Shown here: piece by piece, positions 35,083-42,989 of the stretch
How positions within the stretch are numbered: position 1 is the stretch's first letter
Layout of the letters: the number at the start of each line of letters is the position of its first letter
Source of the DNA: Micromonospora sediminimaris
Lineage (GTDB): Bacteria; Actinomycetota; Actinomycetes; Mycobacteriales; Micromonosporaceae
Assembly: GCA_900112325.1 (NCBI GenBank)
Contig: FOLJ01000023.1
Span: 37,172-101,171, forward strand
Reading direction: 5' to 3'
Length of the DNA: 64,000 nt
Notes under the pieces: generated by a model
The model's database searches: none
What the model saw: the letters and a program-made list of their open reading frames with translations, nothing else
Told to the model about the DNA's origin: nothing
Program-made: the position numbers and the translations under genes

Positions 35083-35544
35083 TCAGTCGGACGGGGTTGT
35101 TTCGGGTACTTGAAGGGCCCGTCCGCACACTGCCACCCAGTTGGCTTCGACGGCGACGTGGTCGACGGTGTTGGCCAGGTATCTGATGGGAGTGTTGGGC
35201 TTGAGCGGCAGCAGCGCGTCGAGGATGTCCATGTAGAGCGACTCCCGCAGGATCTCGGCGAGCAGTCCTGGCAGTCTCGTGGGTATGTCGGACAGCGGTG
35301 GGCAGCCGGCAGCGACGAGAGCCTCGATCTCGGGCCAGTCGTCGCTGCCGTTACGGACATCGGCCAGTCCGTCGTTGAAGAAGGTGTCGTAGACCGGTTG
35401 GAACACCGTGACGAGGTGCTGGATCGGCACGTGCAGGCAGTACGGTGCCACCGACCAGCCTGGAACATCCTGGCCGAACTGCATCGGCCCTCGGCGGACG
35501 AGCTCACCGGCTGCGACGGGAGTATCGGCAACAAGGGCGAACAC
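35083..35544 (-). CDS. Hypothetical protein
   Basis: Not recognised. 153 residues, no membrane helix or signal; helical segments such as IQHLVTVFQPVYDTFFNDGL and RLPGLLAEILRESLYMDIL. It has acidic character and no catalytic motif. It lies between the protease and a helix-hairpin-helix gene without operon-like spacing. Confidence 0.5.
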   Translation of the reverse strand: MFALVADTPVAAGELVRRGPMQFGQDVPGWSVAPYCLHVPIQHLVTVFQPVYDTFFNDGLADVRNGSDDWPEIEALVAAGCPPLSDIPTRLPGLLAEILRESLYMDILDALLPLKPNTPIRYLANTVDHVAVEANWVAVCGRALQVPETTPSD

Positions 35545-35767
35545 GGCAGCCAGTATGCCTCCCTCGGTGCGGGATGCCCTACCCGCTTATGAGAAGGCCA
35601 AAAGTGGCATCGGGCTGTGCCGGATGCTGCTGAACGCATCCTCGTGCAGGTCGAGGAGGATGCGAGGCTCGTGCGCCGCGACGCTGATTACCGGACGGGT
35701 CTCCGCAGTCACTGAGCGCCAACGTCGCCGGTCGCGTAGGTAAAGGTGCCGCTGAGTCGGGCCAGCG

Positions 35768-35962
35768 TCAGCTCAGCCTCAGATTGTGCTGTTCGAGGGC
35801 GGCCTCGATGGTGTCCAGTGCTTTGGGTCCCATGCCGTGCAATCTGGCCAGGTCTGCGCGCGGCACACCTGCGAGCTGGCGTAGGGCGGTGTAGCCGGCG
35901 GCGTTCAGCGCCCGCGTCGCGGGTGCGCTGATCTTCGGCAAGGTGTCAAGGGACGAATCCAT
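35768..35962 (-). CDS. Small helix-hairpin-helix protein
   Basis: A 64-residue protein made almost entirely of two helix-hairpin-helix motifs (LPKISAPATRALNAAGYTA, then LARLHGMGPKALDTIEAAL), as in the C-terminal domain of RNA polymerase alpha and DNA-repair proteins. Such stand-alone forms are frequent in actinobacteria, and a DNA-binding role is inferred. Confidence 0.78.
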   Translation of the reverse strand: MDSSLDTLPKISAPATRALNAAGYTALRQLAGVPRADLARLHGMGPKALDTIEAALEQHNLRLS

Positions 35963-36053
35963 CGCTCGATGCTAGACCGCCGACACCCGATGGAGATCTG
36001 TGACGCTCTCCTTGAGTGAAAGATCAGGTGGGGAAGGGCCAGATGGGACAGGA

Positions 36054-37076
36054 TCATCGGGTCGGTTTGTACGCGATGACGAGCTCCCAGGTGCCGGGCA
36101 GCACCGCCACGTGGTGGAAGCCGGTCTCCGTGAGCAGGGTGGTGTAGAAGTCCACCTCGCGTAGGCGGCTGACGCTGCTGTCGACGCCGATCAGGAAGTA
36201 GCTCCAGAAGAACTGCATGGCGAGCCGGTCGGGGGTGCGGAACTCCTCGCAGATCAGGACCAGCCCGCCGGGCTGCAACGCCGCGTACGCCTGGCGGACC
36301 AGGTCGCGGGCGACCGCGTTTGGCCAGTCGTGCAGAACCCGGACGAAGGACAGCGCGTCGTAGCCACGCGGTAGGGGTTCGGCGAAGAAGTCGCCGCCGA
36401 CGAAGCCGAGCCGATCCGGGTGACCTCGGTCGTCGCGGGTGGCCGCCACCAGTGGTTCCACCGCCGGCAGGTTGTACACGTCGGCCCGCAGGTTCGGCGC
36501 GCAGTCGAGGATGTGCGCGGCGAGCGTCCCGTCACCGCCGCCGACGTCGAGCAAGCGGTGCCGGTCCGACCAGAGTCGAGGTGAGTGCCGGCGTACCGTC
36601 TCGATCGCCGGTCCCAGCCCGAGGGCCATGCTGCGTTCGAACTCCGCGGTCTGCTCGGCGGTCTTCGGCGGCCAGGCGAAGCCGTCGTCGATGCTGACCT
36701 CGCCGCGTAGGCTCTCGGCCAGCCGTCCGTGCAGCTGCCGCCACGGGTAGCGGTCCCGGTCCCGTTCGGTGGCGCCCGGCCCGACGACCGCGTCTACCGC
36801 GTCGCGTAGCCCTGGCACGGCTCGGTAGCTGGTCGCGCCGATGTCGTCGCCGGGCTCGTCGCGGATGACGAAGCCGAGGCTCTCGATGCAGTCGAGGAAT
36901 TTGTACAGCCGCAGCGGGAGCACCCCGAGCTGGGTGGCCAGCGCGTCGAGGCGGACCGGTCCGGCCTCCAGCGTGTCGAGCAGCCCCAGGTCGAGTGCCG
37001 TGTGCAGGACGTCCATGGCCTTGGGGCCGTTGACGAGCAGGCTCATCAACGCCCGGGGCGAGAGGGTGACGGTCAC
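36054..37076 (-). CDS. SAM-dependent O-/C-methyltransferase, last gene of the tryptophan operon
   Basis: A 340-residue methyltransferase of the dimeric O-methyltransferase (Methyltransf_2) type, with an N-terminal winged-helix dimerisation part (DVLHTALDLGLLDTLEAGPV) and the SAM motif LLDVGGGDGTLAAHIL. Then FVRVLHDWPN and GGLVLICEE follow. The catalytic His of plant O-methyltransferases appears as VLHDW. Methyltransferases of this fold methylate kynurenine-type rings in actinomycin and anthramycin pathways. The GTG at 37076 overlaps the kynureninase-like stop. The acceptor is inferred from context only. Confidence 0.83.
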   Translation of the reverse strand: MTVTLSPRALMSLLVNGPKAMDVLHTALDLGLLDTLEAGPVRLDALATQLGVLPLRLYKFLDCIESLGFVIRDEPGDDIGATSYRAVPGLRDAVDAVVGPGATERDRDRYPWRQLHGRLAESLRGEVSIDDGFAWPPKTAEQTAEFERSMALGLGPAIETVRRHSPRLWSDRHRLLDVGGGDGTLAAHILDCAPNLRADVYNLPAVEPLVAATRDDRGHPDRLGFVGGDFFAEPLPRGYDALSFVRVLHDWPNAVARDLVRQAYAALQPGGLVLICEEFRTPDRLAMQFFWSYFLIGVDSSVSRLREVDFYTTLLTETGFHHVAVLPGTWELVIAYKPTR

Positions 37077-38236
37077 CGGTGCAGCTCCTCTTCCAGTGCA
37101 TCCATGAACAGGTCGATTTCGTCGAGGGTGTTGTAGACGTGCGGGCCGACCCGCAGATAGCCGCGCCAGCTGCAGATCACGTCACGGGCGGCCAGTCGCC
37201 GCTTGACGGCCTCGCCGTCGGGGATGTCCAGGCACACCACCCCGCCTCGCCGGGCGATGCTGGTTGGGCTGACCACGACGATGCCGGCGGCGTCGACCCG
37301 GTCCAGCAGCCGTTGGGTGAGCGCCAGCGAATGCCGCCGGATGGCGTCGATACCGACACCGAGCAGCAGGTCCAGACCGATCTGGGAGATCAGGGAGGTG
37401 GGCGGGTAGGGGGTGCCGCCGGCGAAGCGACGGATACCGGTCGCCCAGCCCGGTGACGGTCGGAAGGTCAGCGCGCGGTCGCCGGCCTGCCAGCCGGTGG
37501 CGGCCGGAGTCAGCAGTGGAACCAGGTCCGGCCGGACGTAGAGGAATCCGGTGCCGACACCGCAGAGCCACTTGTGGGAACCGCCGATGACCACGTCGAC
37601 GCCGAGCGCGGTGACGTCCAACGGCACCACCCCGACGCTCTGGAAGGCGTCCACCACCACCAGCGCGCCGACCCGGTGGGCGCGGGCCACCAGGCGGGAC
37701 AGGTCCATAGTGGCGCCGGAGGTGAAGCTGGCGTGCGGCACGCACACCAGCTGTGTCCGCTCGTCGATCCGGGCCTCCAGCGCGTCCTGGTCCAGGTGGG
37801 GACCGCCGGTGCCGACCACGTCGAGCTGCGCGCCATATCGGGCGTACGCCCGGAAGATGAACGGCACCGTCGGATAGTCGAGATCCGTGATGACGACGCG
37901 GTTGCGCGGCGGATGGTAGTCGAAACAGGACGCCACCCGGGCCAGGAAGGTGCTCAGATTCGCATCGGTGATCACGCTGCCCGGCGGCGCGCCGATCAGC
38001 GCGGCCACCGAGTCGGCGTACCGGTCGAGGCCGACGTGCCAGTCCTGCCAGACGTCGTCGCGCCAGGTGCGCAGCGTCTCCCAGTAGTCGTGCAGCACCC
38101 GCTCACCGCCCCGGGGTACCGCGCCGGTGGAGTTGCTGTTCAGGTAGACGCAGGTGTCCACCAGCGGGAACTCGGCGCGCAGAGCGGCGTGTGTGCCGGC
38201 GTCGAGGCATCGGGGGCTGTGCTCGGGCTGGCTCAT
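37073..38236 (-). CDS. Kynureninase-like PLP enzyme
   Basis: A 387-residue fold-type I (class V) PLP enzyme. Parallels to kynureninase run the whole length: YLNSNSTGAVP, the helix before YADSVAALIG, VVVDAFQSVGVVPLDV, the PLP lysine in GSHKWLCGVGTGF, ATGWQAGDRALTF, RRHSLALTQRLLDRV, RRGGVVCLDIPDGE and the carboxylate-side YLRVGPHVYNT. Kynureninase splits kynurenine or hydroxykynurenine to (3-hydroxy)anthranilate and alanine. The SHKW form differs from the usual CTYKYL, so another cysteine-desulfurase-like reaction is possible. Coupled by ATGA/GTGA overlaps to both neighbours. Confidence 0.72.
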   Translation of the reverse strand: MSQPEHSPRCLDAGTHAALRAEFPLVDTCVYLNSNSTGAVPRGGERVLHDYWETLRTWRDDVWQDWHVGLDRYADSVAALIGAPPGSVITDANLSTFLARVASCFDYHPPRNRVVITDLDYPTVPFIFRAYARYGAQLDVVGTGGPHLDQDALEARIDERTQLVCVPHASFTSGATMDLSRLVARAHRVGALVVVDAFQSVGVVPLDVTALGVDVVIGGSHKWLCGVGTGFLYVRPDLVPLLTPAATGWQAGDRALTFRPSPGWATGIRRFAGGTPYPPTSLISQIGLDLLLGVGIDAIRRHSLALTQRLLDRVDAAGIVVVSPTSIARRGGVVCLDIPDGEAVKRRLAARDVICSWRGYLRVGPHVYNTLDEIDLFMDALEEELHR

Positions 38237-39498
38237 GCGCAGCGCCTTCCAGTCGGGTCGGCCGCCGGCGGTTCGGTGGTCATGGGGGTGAAGACCGGTG
38301 CGGCGCTGTTCGCGGCGAGGTACGGCGTGCCCTCGGTGTAGCCGGTGCCGGTCTGGGCGCCGAGCATCCACACCGCCACGCGGAGATGGGTCCGGCGCCA
38401 CTGCGTCAGGGCACCGGCGAACGCGGCCATCCGCCGCGCCACCAGGGCGCCGTCGGCGCCGGTGAGCCGGCCCTCAGACACCGCCGAGCGGTACGCCTGG
38501 TCAACCGTCGGCTGGCCGACGCGTACCCGGGCCTGTATCTCCGGCACCGACTGGTAGGCCACCGAGTCCAGCCGATCCGCCTGCGGGGTGCGACACAGCG
38601 ATTCGATGAGCTTGTACGAGCGGGACTGGATCGCGCTGGCACCCTCGGTGTACTGCCGGAAGGTACGGAACGACTCGGGCTGCATGGTGGCCAGGAGGGA
38701 GAAGAGTGGAGCCGCGGCGCGCAGCAGGTCGCCTGCGTACCCGAGCCGGTCGGCGGCGGCGCCCGGTGTGTGTCCGGCCAATGCGGCGACCGCCGCGCGA
38801 AGTTCGTCGGCGACCCCGGCGAAGAGGCACTCGTAACCCTGGAGTACCCGGATGAACAGGTACTCGTCGTGCGTCACGTGAACCGGCAACATGGTCAGCC
38901 GCAGCAGCGGATCCCCGGGGAACGCCAGGTCCCGGGCGATGGCGTGCAGGTTGGCCGCGGTCGTGGTCGGGGCGTCGCTCCCGATCGCCTCGGTCATGCC
39001 GAGACGGGCCAGCGCGGGTGCGGCGGCTCGGACACCGAGTCGGCAGCGTTTGACGACCACCGCTGGCCCGGGTCTCTGCAACGGAAGTAGCCCGGTCGTG
39101 CGCGCGTCGGCGGCCAACTCGAACGCCAGTGCGTCGGCGACCAGGCGGACGAGGAGCCGATCCCGGCTCTGCCGCCGGGCAGCGGCCTGCGCGCCCGGGG
39201 TCGGATCGTTTGTTCCGCAGGGCAGCCGGAGCAGCCGTAGGGCGAGGTAGCTGCGGTAGTCGTAGCGGCCGTCCCACTTGTCGAGTGCGACGTCCAGGAA
39301 GGCGGTCAGCTGACGGGCCGCGGCGTCGCCGGCGCCGGAGACCGGTCGGGTCACCGCCTGCCGGGCGCTGTCGAGCAGGGCGAGGAAGCTCTTTTCCGCG
39401 AAATGTTTGCCGCTGCGGTGAAACTCCTTCAGCACTGGGGAGTAGGGAAAGCGGCGCGGTTCGGTCGGGCGCGACAACCAGTGAATCAATGGACGCAC
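38233..39498 (-). CDS. Divergent tryptophan 2,3-dioxygenase-superfamily heme protein
   Basis: A 421-residue protein whose second half follows tryptophan 2,3-dioxygenase (TDO): HDEYLFIRVLQ, TMQPESFRTFRQ, EGASAIQSRSYKLIE, WRRTHLRVAVWMLG and TGTGYTEGTPYL. The axial heme His (H371) and the GTG threonine (T385) are kept. The distal catalytic His of TDO (HDE..LF..xH) is Leu219 and the Arg that holds the substrate carboxylate is Lys296. An extra about 195-residue N-terminal part is unlike TDO. A changed reaction (PrnB- or MarE-like) is more likely than plain ring opening. The GTG start lies 86 bp after the other TDO gene. Confidence 0.72.
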   Translation of the reverse strand: MRPLIHWLSRPTEPRRFPYSPVLKEFHRSGKHFAEKSFLALLDSARQAVTRPVSGAGDAAARQLTAFLDVALDKWDGRYDYRSYLALRLLRLPCGTNDPTPGAQAAARRQSRDRLLVRLVADALAFELAADARTTGLLPLQRPGPAVVVKRCRLGVRAAAPALARLGMTEAIGSDAPTTTAANLHAIARDLAFPGDPLLRLTMLPVHVTHDEYLFIRVLQGYECLFAGVADELRAAVAALAGHTPGAAADRLGYAGDLLRAAAPLFSLLATMQPESFRTFRQYTEGASAIQSRSYKLIESLCRTPQADRLDSVAYQSVPEIQARVRVGQPTVDQAYRSAVSEGRLTGADGALVARRMAAFAGALTQWRRTHLRVAVWMLGAQTGTGYTEGTPYLAANSAAPVFTPMTTEPPAADPTGRRCA

Positions 39499-39584
39499 GT
39501 GCCACCCCTCGAAGTTGACGAGACGAACCTCACTGACGGCCGCCGGAAATGCCGGCGATCGCAGCTGCGTATGGTTCAGCCGGG

Positions 39585-40271
39585 CTATTCGTCAGTGGTG
39601 GGGCGCAGTCGCGCCTGCCACAACTCGGGAAAGAATCGGTGTCCGGCGAGTTTTGCCAGCATGTTCGCTGGGCTGCCGGGGTCACCGGCCGGGGGATGGC
39701 CGCCAATTCGCAGGGCCACCTGGTAGTGGCGGACCCGCCACACCGACACCCGTTCATCCCATTCCACCATCGCCTCGGCGAGCCGGTGCAGCGGATCCGA
39801 CGGATCCGCCGGGCACAGGTCGGCCACCTCGACACCGTGGGCGGCAAGCTGCTCGCCGAACGCGCGGCCGAGCTGCCGGCTGGCGCCCTGGACCTGCCGC
39901 CAACCGGGTGACTCCGCACCAGAACCGTTGCCGAGGGCGGGCTGCATCGCCTGAAAGTCCACGGGGGACAGATATCGCAGCATCTCCAGTTGGTCGGTGA
40001 TCAAGCGGACCGCGAGCGTCGCCCGGGCCAGCAGCGCCTCCGCGGCAGGTAGCTGACCGGCAGCCACCTGGGTGGTCGCCTCCGCCAGCTCCGCCGCAGC
40101 CAGTTTCAGCCACAACTCGGTCGACTGATGCACCACCTGAAAAAGCAGCTCGTCGCGATGTATGACCTCGTCCGGCGTACGTTGGAGACCGAGCAAAGTA
40201 TCTGTCCGCATGTAGCGTGCATAGTCCGTAGCGCCGTGACCTGGCAGAACAGGTGAATGGTCGTGCTTCAC
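39585..40271 (-). CDS. Tryptophan 2,3-dioxygenase family protein
   Basis: A 228-residue TDO, the enzyme that opens the indole ring of L-tryptophan to N-formylkynurenine. TDYARYMRTDTLLGLQ, HRDELLFQVVHQSTELWLKL (Phe44, distal His48), GSGAESPGWRQV (Arg125) and RVRHYQVALRIGG (axial heme His182) are visible. The active-site Thr of the usual GTGGS loop is missing (AGDPGS). It is about 50 residues shorter than bacterial TDOs. GGAGGG precedes the GTG at 40271. First gene of a four-gene operon. Confidence 0.82.
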   Translation of the reverse strand: MKHDHSPVLPGHGATDYARYMRTDTLLGLQRTPDEVIHRDELLFQVVHQSTELWLKLAAAELAEATTQVAAGQLPAAEALLARATLAVRLITDQLEMLRYLSPVDFQAMQPALGNGSGAESPGWRQVQGASRQLGRAFGEQLAAHGVEVADLCPADPSDPLHRLAEAMVEWDERVSVWRVRHYQVALRIGGHPPAGDPGSPANMLAKLAGHRFFPELWQARLRPTTDE

Positions 40272-40606
40272 GGAATAGGCCCTCCGTTTGGCGCTGACGC
40301 CGGATCAAAAAATGCGCTGGCGGACATCATTCCAACGACGGACACCGATGCGCTACCCCTTGGTCTCGATGAATCTGGAAACGTGTCGAGGAGCTTGCCG
40401 GTTTCCCGCGTGTCTTCCGCATATTTGGGCAGGCCACTGCGGACAGCGTGAGGTCATCGCCGTCGCCCGTCGGCAGCGGGCCCGAGCGGCTTGGCGGGCG
40501 GGGACCGACTTGTCCTTTCCGGCCCTTCCGCGTTTCGACGTCGTTGGCTGCCGAAACGGCCGCCCGCCAAGCCTCTCTCGTCCTCGTGTCGGTGTTCAGC
40601 CGTCGG
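40272..40606 (-). promoter_or_regulatory. Promoter region of the tryptophan operon with a large inverted repeat
   Basis: A gene-free stretch between the DUF6745 gene and the TDO gene. GCTTGGCGGGCGG (40489-40501) is repeated inverted and exact at 40560-40572, with 58 nt between the arms. It could be a terminator of the DUF6745 gene or a regulatory cruciform. The operon's promoter should lie between 40272 and about 40450. Confidence 0.4.
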
Positions 40607-41461
40607 TCAGCACGGCGGTGGTCGCCAGCCGTCGCGGTACCCGACCCCGTCCGGTCGTAGCCGGACCTCGTCGTACCACGAGCCGGGTACGGGTTCGGTG
40701 CGGATCACCGCCGGCCGCTCCACCACGACGCAGACGTCCAGGCCGGGCCACCACCAGCCGCCGGATCGCGCCAGGTCGGTCCAGGTCCGCAGCTGGTCGC
40801 TCGCCTCGGCGGTGTACGCGGCCAGTCCGAGCCGGTGCAGGGCGTCGTAGTAGCCGACCCAGAATGCGTCCTGCTGGCCGTACCAGCAGACCGGCGTCTG
40901 TCGGTCGCCACCGGGCAGCCCTGCGCGGACCGGTTGCGTGAAGCCGGGGATCAGGCTGCGGTGCAGGGCGTTGCGGACGCCTCGGTGCAGCATGACGCCG
41001 AGTGGCACCTGCCGGTCGAGAGCATCCTTCGGTGGCAGGTCCGGCCAAGGTTCGCGGGTCCTGCCTCGGCGAACGGGAGACAGTTCGGGGTCGGTGTGCT
41101 GGACCCCGTCGCCGAGCGCGGCCCTCAGCCGGGACGCCACGGTGGCTATGTCGCTGGCCGGGGGCGGTGGGCCGGCCGGGGCGGGGTCACGGACCCGTTG
41201 GAGGAGCTGGCCGAGGGTGGGCAGTTGCCGGATCAGTGGCAGGGCCGCGGCGGGGGAGTCCACCCAGACGAACCGGGGCTGGTGGCGGCCGGCTCGGGCG
41301 TAGATCGCCGTGAGGCACCGTTGCGTGGTGGGTCGGTCGGCGGGTTCGGTGGAGAGGGCGTACCCCAGCCACTCCTGCCGGATCACTTCGGCCTGCCGCC
41401 ACAGATCGCGGGGGGCCGGGGAGAGGGACGCGGCATCGTCGTGCCGCGTGGGCGCGGTCAA
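40607..41461 (-). CDS. DUF6745-like protein
   Basis: A 284-residue protein of unknown function. The N-terminal QEWLGYALSTEPADRPTTQRC with RFVWVDSPAAALPLI, and the C-terminal SGGWWWPGLDVCVVVERPA segment, resemble a DUF family frequent in Streptomyces and Micromonospora. No signal or catalytic motif is evident. It is transcribed in the same direction as the tryptophan operon but is separated from it by 335 bp. Confidence 0.65.
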   Translation of the reverse strand: MTAPTRHDDAASLSPAPRDLWRQAEVIRQEWLGYALSTEPADRPTTQRCLTAIYARAGRHQPRFVWVDSPAAALPLIRQLPTLGQLLQRVRDPAPAGPPPPASDIATVASRLRAALGDGVQHTDPELSPVRRGRTREPWPDLPPKDALDRQVPLGVMLHRGVRNALHRSLIPGFTQPVRAGLPGGDRQTPVCWYGQQDAFWVGYYDALHRLGLAAYTAEASDQLRTWTDLARSGGWWWPGLDVCVVVERPAVIRTEPVPGSWYDEVRLRPDGVGYRDGWRPPPC

Positions 41462-41629
41462 CGCGCCAGGGCGTGTCCGCCCTTCCGGTTGGAGATCATC
41501 GCTAGATGATGGCCGGTCTTGCCACGATGCGCAACTGCTCTGAGTGGCCCCGGGGAGACCTCAGGGTGGGCTCGCGTGGTGACCAGCTCGGCATGCTGGC
41601 CGGGCGGTTGTGCGTGGCATGGTGGAGGC

Positions 41630-41917
41630 ATGTGCAGGAACATACGCGTGCTCCACAACTTCGAACCGCCGGTCAGCGACGATGAGATCGAGGCCGCCGC
41701 CCTTCAGTACGTGCGCAAGGTCAGCGGCACGACCCGGCCCTCAGCGGCCAACGAGGAGGCGTTCGGCGAGGCGGTCCGCGCTGTCACGGCGGCCACCCGA
41801 ACCCTGCTGGACAGCCTCGTGACGAAGGCGCCTCCCCGTGACCGCGAAGCGGAGGCGGCCAAGGCCAAGGCGCGCGCGGCCGAAAGGTACGGGCCTCGAA
41901 CGATCACCTCGGGCTGA
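41630..41917 (+). CDS. DUF2277 family protein
   Basis: A 95-residue protein matching the DUF2277 family over its whole length: MCRNIRVLHNFEPPVSDDEI, AAALQYVRKVSG, TTRPSAANEEAF and LDSLVTKAPPRDREAEAAKA. The MCRNI start with two paired segments is diagnostic, so the ATG at 41630 is firm. Function not known. Confidence 0.88.
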   Translation: MCRNIRVLHNFEPPVSDDEIEAAALQYVRKVSGTTRPSAANEEAFGEAVRAVTAATRTLLDSLVTKAPPRDREAEAAKAKARAAERYGPRTITSG

Positions 41918-42016
41918 CCCGACCCGCCGGCCACGCGTTGGTCGGCCCGTTTCTGCTCGAACGGCATTCGCGAAAGGCGACGGTGGCCGCTGGGGCGAAG
42001 CCCGACACCCCGGCGG

Positions 42017-42904
42017 TCAGTCACCTGCTCTCAGCGCGCTGAGCACGGCCGTCACCTCGGGTCGTGACGCAGCCGGTCGCCGGACCGCGGTCGTGATGCG
42101 CCGGGTCAGCGGCGGGTTCAGCGGCCGGGTCACCACCCGGTACCGCGGGTCAACCGCCAGCTTGGGCAGCATGGTGATCGAACGACCGCTCTCCACGTGC
42201 TGGAGCGCCAGCATGTAGTTGTTGAACCGGCAGATCACCACGGGCTCGAAGCCGGCCTCCCGGCACAGCCGGGTGGACAGCTCGGACATGTACGAGCCGG
42301 CGACGTCGAACGTCCAGCGCTGCTGCGCGCACGCCTCCAGGGCGACCGACTCGGCGCTGGTCAGCGAGTGCTCCGGGGGCAGCACGAGCACGATCGGATC
42401 GGTGGCGAGCGGCACCAGGTCGATCTCCGGCGAGAGTTCGGCGCCGGTGAAGTCGGCCGTCGTGATGATGAGGTCGACGTCCCCCCGACGCAGCGCCGGC
42501 ATGCTCTCGTGCGGCTCCAGTTCCAGCAACACCACGCTCACGTCCGGGTGCCGGGCCGCGAGCCGGGCCAGCGCCGGTTCGGCGAGGGCTTGCACGGCAC
42601 TCTGGAACGCGGCCACGGTGACCGTGCCGGCCGGTTCGTCGGCGAGGCGGCGCAGCTCTGCCTCGGCCTCGTCCATGGCGGCGAGGATCTCCCGAGCCCG
42701 GCCGGCGAGCAGTAGTCCGGCTGCGGTGAGCCGCACCCGCCGCCCGGTGCGTTCCAGCAGCGCGGTCCGGGTCTCCCGTTCCAGCGTGGCCAGCTGCTGG
42801 GACACCGCCGACGGGCTCAGGTTGCCGCGCTGCGCGACAGCCCGGACGGTGCCGTAGGTTGCCAGGTCGGCGAGCAGGCGCAGCCGCCACGGATTCAGCG
42901 TCAT
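42017..42904 (-). CDS. LysR family regulator of the divergent decarboxylase (DgdR-like)
   Basis: A 295-residue LysR regulator with the N-terminal HTH (VRAVAQRGNLSPSAVSQQLATLE) and a periplasmic-binding-protein-like sensor (TVAAFQSAVQAL, ELEPHESMPALRRGDVDLII). It diverges from dgdA across 85 bp, the same arrangement as dgdR/dgdA known from Burkholderia. The inducer may be 2-aminoisobutyrate. Confidence 0.87.
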   Translation of the reverse strand: MTLNPWRLRLLADLATYGTVRAVAQRGNLSPSAVSQQLATLERETRTALLERTGRRVRLTAAGLLLAGRAREILAAMDEAEAELRRLADEPAGTVTVAAFQSAVQALAEPALARLAARHPDVSVVLLELEPHESMPALRRGDVDLIITTADFTGAELSPEIDLVPLATDPIVLVLPPEHSLTSAESVALEACAQQRWTFDVAGSYMSELSTRLCREAGFEPVVICRFNNYMLALQHVESGRSITMLPKLAVDPRYRVVTRPLNPPLTRRITTAVRRPAASRPEVTAVLSALRAGD

Positions 42905-42953
42905 GCCCCCCGACTGTACGGCTCTGCTTAACAGCGACAGCGGAAATGTGCGA

Positions 42954-42983
42954 TGGACGTGCCTTAGCGGGGCTGCCTAGCGT
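42954..42983 (+). promoter_or_regulatory. Candidate leaderless promoter of dgdA
   Basis: TGGACG (42954-42959), 18 bp, TAGCGT (42978-42983), then 6 nt to the ATG at 42990. The mRNA would start on or next to the ATG, and no ribosome site is present. TGCCTTAGCG and TGCCTAGCG form a near-repeat here that may matter for LysR binding. Confidence 0.45.
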
Positions 42984-42989
42984 CGGCTC

